A stretch of 64,000 bases of DNA from NCBI GenBank assembly GCA_947258695.1, contig CAMYJG010000001.1, positions 62,001 to 126,000 of the forward strand, read 5' to 3'. Source of the DNA: an uncultured Ectothiorhodospiraceae bacterium. GTDB taxonomy: Bacteria; Pseudomonadota; Gammaproteobacteria; UBA6429; Thiohalophilaceae. Within the stretch, counting starts at the first letter, position 1. Each line of letters begins with the position of its first letter. This document shows positions 16,991-27,281 of this stretch, one piece after another. The translations under genes were made by a program, and so were the position numbers. The notes under the pieces were generated by a model that was given only the letters and a program-made list of their open reading frames with translations, ran no database searches and had not been told where the DNA came from.

Positions 16991-18870
16991 GGGTTAACTC
17001 CTGGAATAGTATGGGGAGTTTCAACCGGGGCAGGGAAACCTTGTTCCATTTCAAACACCCGTTTCCATAATAAATGTTGAGAGTCTGACAATATATCGAT
17101 TTGCTGTGCTGCTTGTATCGCATCAGTACTATAATTATCTGATAAGGCTACAGAATCAGTTAGTTTACTGCTTTCGGCAAGCTTAATATTATTTAAGCCG
17201 GATCGAAGGAGTTTCTCTATTGTGGACTTAGAAAGATCAGGGAGTTCGGGCAACGGGATGGTTTGTTCGAGTTTGTTGGTACCTTCACCGATTGATATCG
17301 AGGTGTTTTCGCCGACTTCAGTTCCAGCCTCAACGTTAGCTGTTCTTGGTCCACTACCTTGCCTGAAAGCAGTTAATATATTTTCTTTTTCACGTTGTCG
17401 AAGTTCTATGTTTTTCTTCAACACTTGGCTAATATTTATATTATACAGGCTGGCAGCATGTTCTGGCTGATAAATTAAAACATCTTGATAGGTAGATATA
17501 GCAGCTGAGAAATCACCTGTTCGAAAATGTGAATTTGCCAGGTTATATAAGGCGCTAACTCGTTGATGATCTGTTTCTGCATTTAAGATAGCGCGGGTAT
17601 AAAACGACTTTGCTTTATCATAATCTCCTAACTTATAAAAACTCGTTGCCTGGCCAAAATAACCCGTATAGCCGCTAACATTTTTATAATATTTTGCAGC
17701 CTGTTTGAAGTTTTTCTTGTTATATGATGTATAGGCCCGATTTTCGTTATTGGTCAATAATTCTATTGCCATTACATCAGTAATAGGTGTGCCGACCAAA
17801 ACACATAATATGCCAATAGTTAGTATTGGTTTAGGTAGCCTGATTTTATACGGGGTTAAGGCTAGTGAGAATAAAATCATTGCCGGTAATAAGAAATAGA
17901 TAAAAAGTTCACGCCATAGAATGGATTGTTGGCCTGAAATATCGGTTACAGAATTATATCTGGCTATACCATTGCTATAGAGGGACTTCCACTCAGTATC
18001 ATCATCGTATACTGGGCTGTATTTGCCGTTATACTGCTTTGCAAGTTTTATCATGTTATCTTGTTGTAAGCGGCTGATTACAGGCTGGCTGTTCAAGGTT
18101 AACCATTTACTATTATCCAGCAGCATTGCGTCGCCTTCCTCTGTACCAACACCAAGAATATAAAGTGGAATATTATTTTGTGTTAAGCCGTCGAGTTGCG
18201 AGTAGTCCTGCTGCTTTACTGATGATGAGCTCTCGCCATCTGAAATCAGCACTATCGTAGATTGTCCTTTATACTGTAATAATTCTTTTTTAGCTAATAA
18301 AATCGCATCAACAGGGTTACTTCCCAGCGTTGGTAACGTTAATTGGTCCAGCATATCAATGTATTTTATTAATACCTTATGATCACTTGTTAACGGTACA
18401 TATAAATGAGCGCGCGCTGAAAAAACGGTAATACCAACCCGGTGATTTCTCGCTTTTTCCAACAGTTCATTGATTTCAATTTTTGCTCGCTGGATGCGGT
18501 CAGGGACAGTATCTGCTGTTTTCATGGAGCGAGATAAATCAACAACTAGCATAATATTAGCCCCAAGAATTTTCTCGTTATTAAAATTACTCACAGCAAT
18601 TCTTGGTCCAGCCAGTGCCACTGCTAAACATAACCAGGCTAATAGATAAGCAAAATTTTTGCTGAATATATAATGGACTATTGTCTTGCCTGTAATGGAA
18701 TATTGTATAGGATAGATAATCCAGCGATGTAAATTATTATCCGCGAAGGCAGACAAGCTTTTCTTATACATCAGGTTGCGAGCGACAAGAATAAAAACAG
18801 GCTGCAAGGCGATAAGTAACCATAAAGGTTCACGCCAGTGAATATTATTAAAATTTAACACTTCAATCAC
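16984..18870 (-). CDS. batB: BatB-like vWA protein with C-terminal TPR region (BatB-BatC fusion type)
   Basis: 628 residues. Two N-terminal membrane helices precede a von Willebrand A domain with the MIDAS motif VVDLSRSMKT and later LISDGESSS; a further helix pair lies around residues 325-360 (FIYFLLPAMILFSLAL, ILCVLVGTPI). The C-terminal half has TPR units (YYKNVSGYTGYFGQATSFYKLGDYDKAKSFYTRAI and ALYNLANSHFRTGDFSAAISTYQDVLIYQPEHAASLYNI). It thus joins BatB and BatC functions in one chain, an arrangement seen in many proteobacteria. Overlaps batA by 8 nt and batD by 7 nt, implying coupled translation. Confidence 0.9.
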   Translation of the reverse strand: MIEVLNFNNIHWREPLWLLIALQPVFILVARNLMYKKSLSAFADNNLHRWIIYPIQYSITGKTIVHYIFSKNFAYLLAWLCLAVALAGPRIAVSNFNNEKILGANIMLVVDLSRSMKTADTVPDRIQRAKIEINELLEKARNHRVGITVFSARAHLYVPLTSDHKVLIKYIDMLDQLTLPTLGSNPVDAILLAKKELLQYKGQSTIVLISDGESSSSVKQQDYSQLDGLTQNNIPLYILGVGTEEGDAMLLDNSKWLTLNSQPVISRLQQDNMIKLAKQYNGKYSPVYDDDTEWKSLYSNGIARYNSVTDISGQQSILWRELFIYFLLPAMILFSLALTPYKIRLPKPILTIGILCVLVGTPITDVMAIELLTNNENRAYTSYNKKNFKQAAKYYKNVSGYTGYFGQATSFYKLGDYDKAKSFYTRAILNAETDHQRVSALYNLANSHFRTGDFSAAISTYQDVLIYQPEHAASLYNINISQVLKKNIELRQREKENILTAFRQGSGPRTANVEAGTEVGENTSISIGEGTNKLEQTIPLPELPDLSKSTIEKLLRSGLNNIKLAESSKLTDSVALSDNYSTDAIQAAQQIDILSDSQHLLWKRVFEMEQGFPAPVETPHTIPGVNPW

Positions 18871-19960
18871 TGGAATTACCTCGCTTATGCAAGGTTAACG
18901 GAATCAGGCTAACTAATTGAGAAAGAGTGAACAGGGTAAATGCTATAATAACAAACCAGTAATAAAGTGATTCTCGATAATAGATCGGTTTTATTATTCG
19001 TGTGTTAGTTTCATGACTATTGATGGCTTCGATAGCTTTTTCTAATGCGTCTGGACTGCCGGCCTGGTAGTTATTAGCACCTGTGATACTCGCTATTTGT
19101 GTTAGTAAATTGAGGTTAACAGGTGAATAAATTAAGCCACCCTGGCGTTTTTCATCTGCTGCAATATTACTTGCCCCAATGGCAATAGTATAAAGGGGCA
19201 AGCCTTGTTCTTTAGCAAGTTGGGCAGCAATAGCAGGATCAATTTTACCCGTTGGTTGGTCTGCATCAGTCAATAAAACAAGTATTCGCTTACGCTTATT
19301 ACTTTGGCTATTATTAAATTCCTGTTTTGCATGCTTGACGGCCAATGCAACTGCATCACCGATAGCATTAAATCGACCAGCCATAGTAGCCTCGACACGT
19401 GTTAGCATCTTTCGAAGTAAGTGTTGATCGGCAGTCATAGGCACTAAAGTATATGCAGTATCGCCAAACACAATAAGACTCATTCTTTCACCTTTTAACT
19501 GCTGAATAAATTTATCAAGTACCGTTTTCAGCAAGCTCATGCGGTCGATACGTTCTCCGTTAAGAATGTAATCACGTAATATCATTGATACCGAGGTATC
19601 GACTATAAAAGTAATGTCGCGTTCTTTTGGTGGATCAGGTAATCGTTTTCCAATTTTGACGGGCTGGGCTAACGCGATAGTGAGTAATATGAAAATAATA
19701 CTGTATAAGATATGAGGTCTTTTATTTTTTTTGATGGCGTGTATATTTGTACTTGATAACAAATGTACCAGTGGGTGATATAGTGTGAGTTTATTGCCTG
19801 ATGTTTTTGATAAATCAGCGCTCTTATCTTTAATTAACAGGGTGTTTTTAAGTAGTGGCAGTATAAATATCAACAATAGGTAAGCCGGGATTAGCCATAA
19901 CCATACCGCTTTAGTTAATTCATAATCAGACCAACTAATCACTTTAATTACCCTGGCCAA
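18863..19960 (-). CDS. batA: BatA-like vWA-domain membrane protein
   Basis: 365 residues: helices near residues 18-35 and 85-100, a cytoplasm- or periplasm-facing vWA domain with MIDAS FIVDTSVSM, a Thr in LVPMTADQ and LLTDADQPTGK, and a C-terminal helix (YYWFVIIAFTLFTLSQLVSLI). Such domains bind divalent metal and protein partners. The annotated start overlaps DUF4381 by 13 nt; a start a few codons later is possible. It would work with MoxR, DUF58 and BatB products in the same operon. Confidence 0.9.
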   Translation of the reverse strand: MARVIKVISWSDYELTKAVWLWLIPAYLLLIFILPLLKNTLLIKDKSADLSKTSGNKLTLYHPLVHLLSSTNIHAIKKNKRPHILYSIIFILLTIALAQPVKIGKRLPDPPKERDITFIVDTSVSMILRDYILNGERIDRMSLLKTVLDKFIQQLKGERMSLIVFGDTAYTLVPMTADQHLLRKMLTRVEATMAGRFNAIGDAVALAVKHAKQEFNNSQSNKRKRILVLLTDADQPTGKIDPAIAAQLAKEQGLPLYTIAIGASNIAADEKRQGGLIYSPVNLNLLTQIASITGANNYQAGSPDALEKAIEAINSHETNTRIIKPIYYRESLYYWFVIIAFTLFTLSQLVSLIPLTLHKRGNSSD

Positions 19961-20412
19961 CTTTTTAGCCAGTACAAGGCTTCATCTAAAATCGGCTTTA
20001 TTTCACAATCAGTATGTTTTTTATAACGTATATCCGAGAGCTGATTTGTGAATAACTTCCATCGTTGTATGTTTTTTGGATTGTGTGTCAGAGCTACTGG
20101 CAACTGAGTATTGTTATCTATCTGTTTGAGGTTTAGAGCTTGTTTTAAATAACCAGTAAACCGGTAAATTGTATTTCGAGTATGTTCTTCATTATTACCA
20201 AGAGATTTTCGTAGCCGCTTAATATTTCGTATATTCCTGCTTTTCACAGAATAAAACGTTTTCCAGTAAAAATAAAAAAATAGGGCGGATAATAATATTA
20301 CGGAAATAATAATCAAACTAAATTCAATCGTAGACAAACCAGGAGCGGGTGGAGGCTGGATATCATATATGCCATCTATTTTTTCAGGTAATGTAAAAAT
20401 ATTTTCACTCAT
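19948..20412 (-). CDS. DUF4381 family membrane protein of the Bat cluster
   Basis: 154 residues with one membrane helix (IEFSLIIISVILLSALFFYFYW) after a Pro-rich periplasmic start (DIQPPPAPG), then a basic cytoplasmic domain ending in EALYWLKSWPG. This matches DUF4381, a small component regularly found between DUF58 and vWA genes. It is separated from the DUF58 gene by 2 nt and overlaps batA. Function unknown; probably an accessory subunit of the MoxR-vWA assembly. Confidence 0.85.
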   Translation of the reverse strand: MSENIFTLPEKIDGIYDIQPPPAPGLSTIEFSLIIISVILLSALFFYFYWKTFYSVKSRNIRNIKRLRKSLGNNEEHTRNTIYRFTGYLKQALNLKQIDNNTQLPVALTHNPKNIQRWKLFTNQLSDIRYKKHTDCEIKPILDEALYWLKSWPG

Positions 20413-20414
20413 AG

Positions 20415-21410
20415 TTAGAATAAAATTTCATTATCAAGATTTTTGCTGGATGTTAGAATCTCCTGGTAGGAAATAGCAAGGTTGTCAAACAATTCTTTTA
20501 AGGATGAAAAATGGTTATCTACAGCTGATTGGTAGAAATCTTGTTCGGTTTTCGAATGAGAATCAAACGAAATACTGTTATTCGTGTTTGCTTGCTTAAA
20601 ATTAACAGTTCCAATGTCCGGTATTCTAATTTCAGCCATATCAGTGATCTGGATAGCATGAACCTGATGGGTACTGGCAAGTTCTAATAATACAGGTCGA
20701 CTATCATCAGTCAGGTCACTAAAATCACTAATCAAGTAGATATATGAACCTATTTTATTTGTTAATACTTCTTTAATTGTTTTAATAATATCAGCAAAAT
20801 TATATTCAGTAGCCATTGGCATCTCATGTGCTGGCTTGGCTGGCAGAGATGCTTTTTTTATAAAATTAAAAATAGCATGTTTGTTTTGCGATTCAGCAAA
20901 CCAGTTTAATTCAGTATCAAGAATTAGACCGCCTACTGACAGGTTATTTTGTTGAGCTTTAAACGCGGTAGTTGCTGCAGCTCGTACGGCCTGCGTTACT
21001 TTTAAATGTTGTTGTGTTCCAAAACGCATTGATAATCTGCGATCGATGACAATAAATACACTAGGTTGACGTTCTTCCCTGAAGACTTTCATATAATGCT
21101 TGCCGGTACGTGCGGTAAGCTGCCAGTTCATATAACGCGGATCATCTCCTTCTATATAATGACGACTCTCTTCATAATCTAAACCATAACCACGATATAT
21201 AGAACGCGTATCACCGATACGGCGATGTGAAATATCATACTTATGTGAATATATTTGTTTTATATTTTGTACTCGGAAAAACAAATCCATTATTTCATCA
21301 TCTGATAATAACGGACGCTTGCTTGGTTGCTTTGATATTTTATTCAGTAAATATTTAAGCGGTAATATTTTTGCTATAACAGGAGATAGTTTTTGTAAAA
21401 ATATATCCAT
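20415..21410 (-). CDS. DUF58 domain protein (vWA-like) of the MoxR/Bat cluster
   Basis: 331 residues, soluble. The DUF58 core is evident: RRIGDTRSIYRGYGLDYEESRHYIEGDDPRYMNWQLTARTG (the conserved Y-GDD-R-I-W region) followed by a vWA-like fold with VFIVIDRRLSMRFG and YLISDFSDL. DUF58 proteins are standard partners of MoxR ATPases. It lies 44 nt after moxR on the minus strand; that gap contains a directly repeated AATTATCTAG. Confidence 0.9.
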   Translation of the reverse strand: MDIFLQKLSPVIAKILPLKYLLNKISKQPSKRPLLSDDEIMDLFFRVQNIKQIYSHKYDISHRRIGDTRSIYRGYGLDYEESRHYIEGDDPRYMNWQLTARTGKHYMKVFREERQPSVFIVIDRRLSMRFGTQQHLKVTQAVRAAATTAFKAQQNNLSVGGLILDTELNWFAESQNKHAIFNFIKKASLPAKPAHEMPMATEYNFADIIKTIKEVLTNKIGSYIYLISDFSDLTDDSRPVLLELASTHQVHAIQITDMAEIRIPDIGTVNFKQANTNNSISFDSHSKTEQDFYQSAVDNHFSSLKELFDNLAISYQEILTSSKNLDNEILF

Positions 21411-21454
21411 AATGACATTTAGCCGTTATTTTAATTATCTAGAATTATAATTAT

Positions 21455-22417
21455 CTAGGGGACAGGTATTTCAGAAAGTAAAAATTCAATAATATTATCC
21501 GCAGTAATATTTGCAGCCAGTCCTGCATAATCCATAACCAACCTATGGCGTAATATATCAGGTGCTATTTCTAAAATATCTTCGGGAATAACATGGTCAC
21601 GTCCATTGATATAAGCAATGGCACTGGCTGCACGCAGTAAAGCAATTGAAGCACGGGGTGATGCGCCTGCCAGTAAATACTCAGACCATTCTGCCTTCCA
21701 TTCTCCGAGGTTTCTTGTTGCGGTGACGATGGCGACAATGTACTTTTCTAACATTTCATCAACGTATATATCGGCTACTTCACGACGAGCAGCAAGAACA
21801 GTCTCAGGTGTTAATGCGGATTCAATATCTTTTTTATCTTCACCGTAGTGCAACTTACGATCCAGTTTTAGAATTTCCAGTTCTTCATCAGGGCTTGGGT
21901 ATTCAAGTACAATATGTAATAGAAAACGATCAAGTTGGGCTTCAGGCAGGGGGTATGTACCTGATTGTTCTAATGGATTTTGTGTCGCCATTACTACGAA
22001 TAAATCAGGTAATTGACGCGTAACACCACCAACGGTGATCTGATGTTCTGCCATGGCTTCGAGTAATGCGGACTGTACTTTTGGCGGTGCGCGGTTAATC
22101 TCATCGGCCAAGACAATTTCATGAAACAATGGGCCTTCAACAAATTTAAATTGATGAGCTTCCGGATCAAATATGTCTGTTCCTGTGACATCACCCGGCA
22201 TTAGATCGGGAGTGAACTGAATTCGTTGAAATCCTGCATGAACTCCACTAGCCAGGGCATTCACAGCCGTAGTTTTAGCTAAGCCTGGCGCACCTTCGAG
22301 TAAGATATGCCCACCAGTCAACAAACTGATTAATAAACGATCAAGTAACTGCTTTTGACCAATGATAAGTTGTTCAAGGTGGGTCCTTAGTTTTAAGAAT
22401 TCAGTTTGAGTTTGCAT
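21455..22417 (-). CDS. moxR: MoxR-family AAA+ ATPase
   Basis: 320 residues. Walker A is LEGAPGLAKTT, Walker B is IVLADEINRAPPKVQSALLEAM, sensor 1 is FVVMATQNPLEQSGTYPLPEAQLDRFL, and the arginine-finger/sensor 2 region is AGASPRASIALLRAA. These are textbook MoxR features. MoxR ATPases act as chaperone-like remodelers working with vWA proteins, here encoded by the next genes. The gene follows dapE by 11 nt, so dapE may share its transcript. Confidence 0.95.
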   Translation of the reverse strand: MQTQTEFLKLRTHLEQLIIGQKQLLDRLLISLLTGGHILLEGAPGLAKTTAVNALASGVHAGFQRIQFTPDLMPGDVTGTDIFDPEAHQFKFVEGPLFHEIVLADEINRAPPKVQSALLEAMAEHQITVGGVTRQLPDLFVVMATQNPLEQSGTYPLPEAQLDRFLLHIVLEYPSPDEELEILKLDRKLHYGEDKKDIESALTPETVLAARREVADIYVDEMLEKYIVAIVTATRNLGEWKAEWSEYLLAGASPRASIALLRAASAIAYINGRDHVIPEDILEIAPDILRHRLVMDYAGLAANITADNIIEFLLSEIPVP

Positions 22418-22428
22418 AATCGATTTTA

Positions 22429-23568
<1,140 letters not shown>

Positions 23569-23845
23569 TTAATGTTGAAAAACAGTATCTTACATCATTA
23601 TTTGATTATTTACTGGTAAAAATATAGCTTCTAAACCATTAAGTTCTATCTGCCAGAAGTGAATTAAAAGTTATAAAAGTTGTTCGCTGAAATATTGAAG
23701 TAGTTTATATTTGAATAATTATTATACGAAATGTAAGCTCAAAAACTTAAACAACTTGGAACACAAGATAAAATCATTTTTCGAACTTTTTCATCACGAC
23801 TGATAATATCAAAACAAAATTTAGATTAGTTTAAAGAGATAGTTT

Positions 23846-24334
23846 ATGCCAAATAAAAACGTATCAATCCTCTTTGTTTGTATGGGCAATATCTGTCGTT
23901 CGCCGACAGCGGAAGGCGTATTTCGACATATCGTTCAAGAGGAAGGGCATGGTGACTGGATAACAACAGACTCAGCGGGTACACATGCATACCACGTCGG
24001 CGAACAACCAGATCCTCGTGCACAACAAACTGCGCGTAAACGAGGTATTGAATTGAGTGATTTACGTGCACGTAAAGCCATAAAGAATGATTTTTACGAG
24101 TTTGATTATATCCTGGCCATGGATAATGAAAATTATTCGTTGCTTGAACAGATATGTCCTGCCGGACATGAAGAAAAATTGAGCTTGTTTCTGGATTTCA
24201 GCGATGAGTATTCGGAAACACAAGTTCCAGATCCCTATTATGGTGGTGATCAGGGATTTGAACATGTGTTTGACCTGGTGGAATCTGCCAGTCGTGGATT
24301 ATTGGCCGATATTAAAAAGCGCTATAAAGATTGA
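23846..24334 (+). CDS. Low-molecular-weight protein tyrosine phosphatase
   Basis: 162 residues, full length for the family. The P-loop is VCMGNICRSPTAEG (C-x5-R-S) at residues about 11-18, and the general acid Asp is in QVPDPYYGG. It dephosphorylates phosphotyrosine in proteins; bacterial members often oppose BY-kinases in exopolysaccharide control, but no kinase or polysaccharide genes are nearby, so its substrate here is open. Divergent from dapE across a 289-nt AT-rich gap in which I see no further gene. Confidence 0.92.
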   Translation: MPNKNVSILFVCMGNICRSPTAEGVFRHIVQEEGHGDWITTDSAGTHAYHVGEQPDPRAQQTARKRGIELSDLRARKAIKNDFYEFDYILAMDNENYSLLEQICPAGHEEKLSLFLDFSDEYSETQVPDPYYGGDQGFEHVFDLVESASRGLLADIKKRYKD

Positions 24335-24370
24335 CCGCATAAACATCAGCCTTCATAATCACGCCCGCTT

Positions 24371-24394
24371 TTACCCAGTATTTCTGGGTAATAT
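24371..24394 (+). promoter_or_regulatory. Hairpin and possible -10 box just upstream of 4.5S RNA
   Basis: TTACCCAG and CTGGGTAA are perfect 8-nt arms around a 5-nt loop, ending 8 nt before the RNA start. The right arm runs into TAATAT (24389-24394), which is placed about right for the -10 box of the ffs promoter; the -35 region is poor. It might alternatively end or process the phosphatase transcript, though no T run follows. Confidence 0.4.
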
Positions 24395-24398
24395 CAAT

Positions 24399-24513
24399 GG
24401 TGGCCTGGATGGGTCCCCTCGCAATGACAAACCGTGAACCTGGTCAGGCCTGGAAGGGAGCAGCCACAGCGGTAGACTCGTGTGCCGGGGTGTGGCTTGT
24501 TCAGGTCGCCGCC
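24399..24513 (+). ncRNA. ffs: Signal recognition particle 4.5S RNA
   Basis: The hallmark apical sequence GGTCAGGCCTGGAAGGGAG followed by CAGCCA is present, with the opposite conserved strand CGTGTGCCGGGGTGTGG, closely matching the bacterial SRP helix 8 (GNRA-type GGAA loop and internal loops that bind Ffh). The ends GGTGG and CCGCC pair to close the rod. The approximately 115-nt length is as in E. coli. The RNA binds Ffh and targets nascent membrane proteins to FtsY. Position immediately before dnaX is a conserved gammaproteobacterial arrangement. Ends are approximate. Confidence 0.93.
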
Positions 24514-24635
24514 TTTAAATTCGCTTAATCTGTCTTAATATTTTTCACTTTTCTTGCCATTTCCAGCACCGAAATCACGCTGTTTTGAGTTACAATAGTT
24601 GCTCGTATGATACTGGGTTGAATTTAAGGAATTTC

Positions 24636-26306
24636 ATGAGTTATCAGGTACTTGCTCGCAAATGGCGTCCCCGCGGATTTGCTGAAATGGTCGGACAAGA
24701 GCATGTTTTGCGTGCTTTGAGCAACGCACTGGACAGTGGTCGGTTGCACCATGCCTTTTTATTTACTGGCACACGCGGTGTTGGTAAAACTACGATTGCT
24801 CGAATTCTCGCCAAATCGGTTAACTGTGAGCAGGGAGTCAGTGCCAGCCCATGCGGGCAATGTCCGACTTGCCAGGAAATTGATGAAGGGCGTTTTGTCG
24901 ATTTAATTGAAGTCGATGCTGCCTCGCGAACCAAGGTCGAAGATACGCGTGAGCTTTTGGATAATGTCCAATATGCACCAACACGTGGCCGCTTTAAAGT
25001 TTACTTGATCGATGAAGTTCATATGCTCTCCGGCCATAGTTTTAATGCGTTGTTAAAAACACTTGAAGAGCCCCCACCTCACGTAAAATTTTTGCTGGCG
25101 ACAACCGATCCACAAAAGTTACCCGTTACTATTTTATCCCGTTGCTTGCAGTTTAACCTGAGGCGATTGTCGATTGAGCGGATCCAGGAGCACCTGCAAC
25201 TGATCCTACAAAAAGAGGGGCTCAGTTATGAAGATACAGCTTTACTTCATCTGGCTCGTGCAGCTGATGGTAGTATGCGTGATGCCCTGAGTTTACTGGA
25301 TCAATCGATTGCCTTCGGTAACGGCGCAGTTAACGATAATGATGTACGTTTAATGCTGGGAACAATAGAACAACATCATGTCTATGATTTGTTAGATGCT
25401 TTAGCAACCGGCGATGGCAGCGTTCTGATTAAACGCGTTCAGGAATTAGCACAACAATCACCCGACTTTTCTTCCGTATTGGCTGAAATCATAACGTGCT
25501 TACATTACCTGGCATTACTCAAGCAAGTACCCGATGCCTATGATTTTAATATGGGTGACAAAGATCGTTATTTCAAATTACTAGAATCATTAAGTGCGGA
25601 AGACATACAATTGTATTATCAAATCGCATTACATGGGAGACGTGATTTACCTTTAGCACCAGATCAGAGAAATGGCCTGGAAATGGTGTTGTTACGGATG
25701 TTGGCATTCCGTCCTGATACAGGTGAAGTACAAAAAGATCGTGCACCAGCACAATCACAGACCACACAAGAATCACCATCACCCACTTATAATGAACAAA
25801 GTAAAGCAACGATTGCCAGCACACAAGTTGAAGAACAAGCTGTTGTTAAACAACAGAAAGATAAAGTTATCTCTGCGCCAACACAAACAACTGCAAAAAT
25901 AAATTTAACCGATATTTCTGTGAATAACTGGCATGAAATAGTATCGGCTTTAAATACAGCTGGTATTTTAAAGCAGTTAGTCGAACATAGTGCTTTTGTA
26001 AGCGTAGAAAATAATACTATCAAGCTGGCGGTTGCACCTTCGCATGCAGCTATGATTACCGCTGAACGTGAAAAACAGCTACTTGAAAAACTATGTGCCT
26101 ATTTTGATCAGCAACTAAAATTAAATATTGAAAAAGCACAAATAGAAACAGAAACTCCGGCTGCACGCAGTGGTCGACATCAACAAGAGCGACAAGCTGC
26201 AGCTGAAGATTCGATTATCAATGATGATAATGTGAAAAATATTATGGATGCATTTAATGCAAATGTGAATGTTGAGTCTGTACAACCGGTGGATTCAACG
26301 GATTAA
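24636..26306 (+). CDS. dnaX: DNA polymerase III subunits gamma/tau
   Basis: The real start is the ATG at 24636, preceded by AAGGA; the track start at 24585 adds 17 non-conserved residues. 556 residues beginning SYQVLARKWRPRGFAEMVGQ. Walker A GTRGVGKTT, zinc-binding cysteines in CGQCPTCQE with an earlier Cys, Walker B LIDEVHML, sensor 1 ATTDPQKLP and SRCLQFNLRR are all present. The C-terminal half contains a Gln/Thr-rich linker and the tau alpha-binding region. It is the clamp-loader ATPase. A slippery A-run that would make gamma by frameshifting was not obvious to me. Followed by ybaB and recR in the usual order. Confidence 0.96.
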   Translation: MSYQVLARKWRPRGFAEMVGQEHVLRALSNALDSGRLHHAFLFTGTRGVGKTTIARILAKSVNCEQGVSASPCGQCPTCQEIDEGRFVDLIEVDAASRTKVEDTRELLDNVQYAPTRGRFKVYLIDEVHMLSGHSFNALLKTLEEPPPHVKFLLATTDPQKLPVTILSRCLQFNLRRLSIERIQEHLQLILQKEGLSYEDTALLHLARAADGSMRDALSLLDQSIAFGNGAVNDNDVRLMLGTIEQHHVYDLLDALATGDGSVLIKRVQELAQQSPDFSSVLAEIITCLHYLALLKQVPDAYDFNMGDKDRYFKLLESLSAEDIQLYYQIALHGRRDLPLAPDQRNGLEMVLLRMLAFRPDTGEVQKDRAPAQSQTTQESPSPTYNEQSKATIASTQVEEQAVVKQQKDKVISAPTQTTAKINLTDISVNNWHEIVSALNTAGILKQLVEHSAFVSVENNTIKLAVAPSHAAMITAEREKQLLEKLCAYFDQQLKLNIEKAQIETETPAARSGRHQQERQAAAEDSIINDDNVKNIMDAFNANVNVESVQPVDSTD

Positions 26307-26347
26307 TGAATACGTACAACCAAACAACAAAATAAAGAGGTAAGACT

Positions 26348-26671
26348 ATGAAAGGCGGAATCGGGAACCTGATGAAGCAGGCGCAAAAGATGCAGGAAGA
26401 TATGCAAAAGGCGCAGGAAGAAATGGCTAATATCGAAGTGACAGGAAAATCTGGTGGCGGTATGGTTTCAGTTGTTATGACATGCCGACATGATGTTAAA
26501 CGTGTCTCAATTGATGACAGTTTACTTGGTGATGACAAGGATATGCTGGAAGATTTAATTGCAGCCGCTGTCAATGATGCTGTACGTCAGGTTGAAAAAA
26601 CATCTTCTGATAAAATGGCAGGTATGACACAGGGATTAAACTTACCTGGCGGCATGAAACTTCCATTTTAA
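26348..26671 (+). CDS. ybaB: YbaB/EbfC nucleoid-associated protein
   Basis: 107 residues, typical size. Pattern [39 protein letters not shown], central [14 protein letters not shown] and C-terminal [16 protein letters not shown] are family hallmarks. It forms a dimeric tweezer-like DNA-binding protein in the cytoplasm. Placed between dnaX and recR, 41 and 3 nt away, so very likely in one operon with them; a ribosome binding site AGAGGTAAG precedes the start. Confidence 0.95.
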   Translation: MKGGIGNLMKQAQKMQEDMQKAQEEMANIEVTGKSGGGMVSVVMTCRHDVKRVSIDDSLLGDDKDMLEDLIAAAVNDAVRQVEKTSSDKMAGMTQGLNLPGGMKLPF

Positions 26672-26674
26672 TAT

Positions 26675-27271
26675 ATGTCAGGCAGCTTGCTTCTAAACCA
26701 GTTAATTGATGCTTTACGCTGTTTACCCGGTGTAGGGCCAAAGTCTGCTCAGCGCATGGCATATCATTTACTGGAACGCGATCGAAACGGTGCTGAAAAC
26801 TTAAGTGCCGTTTTGGCTAAGGCAGTAAAAGAAATTGGTAACTGTAGTTCCTGCAGAAGCTTAAGTGAACAAACCGTTTGCGAGATATGTTCAAGTACAA
26901 CGCGTGATCACTCAAAATTATGTATCGTTGAATCACCGGCCGATGTACAGGTAATAGAACAATCAACAGACTACAAAGGGTTGTTTTTTGTTCTGATGGG
27001 ACATTTATCACCACTGGATGGAATTGGCCCGGAAGAAATTGGATTGGATCTTCTGGCTAAGCGACTTGATCAAGGTGATGTAAAAGAAGTTGTTTTAGCC
27101 ACTAACTTTACAGTCGAAGGTGAGGCGACAGCCCACTATATCAGTGAAATGGTCAACTCACGTGAGATTACTGCCAGCCGTATAGCGCATGGTGTTCCTG
27201 TGGGTGGTGAGCTTGAATATGTCAACAGTACTACGCTTTCGCGTGCCTTCTCTGGCAGACAAAATTTTTAA
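26675..27271 (+). CDS. recR: Recombination mediator RecR
   Basis: 198 residues. Helix-hairpin-helix [20 protein letters not shown] near the N-terminus, a four-Cys zinc finger (CSSC...CEIC), and a Toprim domain ([15 protein letters not shown] with acidic residues) are all intact, as is the Walker-like C-terminal [19 protein letters not shown]. RecR acts with RecO (and RecF) to load RecA on SSB-coated DNA gaps. Convergent with the HDOD gene; only 10 nt separate the stops. Confidence 0.96.
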   Translation: MSGSLLLNQLIDALRCLPGVGPKSAQRMAYHLLERDRNGAENLSAVLAKAVKEIGNCSSCRSLSEQTVCEICSSTTRDHSKLCIVESPADVQVIEQSTDYKGLFFVLMGHLSPLDGIGPEEIGLDLLAKRLDQGDVKEVVLATNFTVEGEATAHYISEMVNSREITASRIAHGVPVGGELEYVNSTTLSRAFSGRQNF

Positions 27272-27281
27272 TTTCTTTTAC

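Noticed and set aside
21410-21455. Direct repeat AATTATCTAG between DUF58 and moxR
   Set aside because: Only two short AT-rich copies; not enough to call a regulatory site.
24204-24437. 77-residue ORF overlapping the phosphatase end and 4.5S RNA
   Set aside because: Reads in another frame of the phosphatase and into the RNA; no family features.
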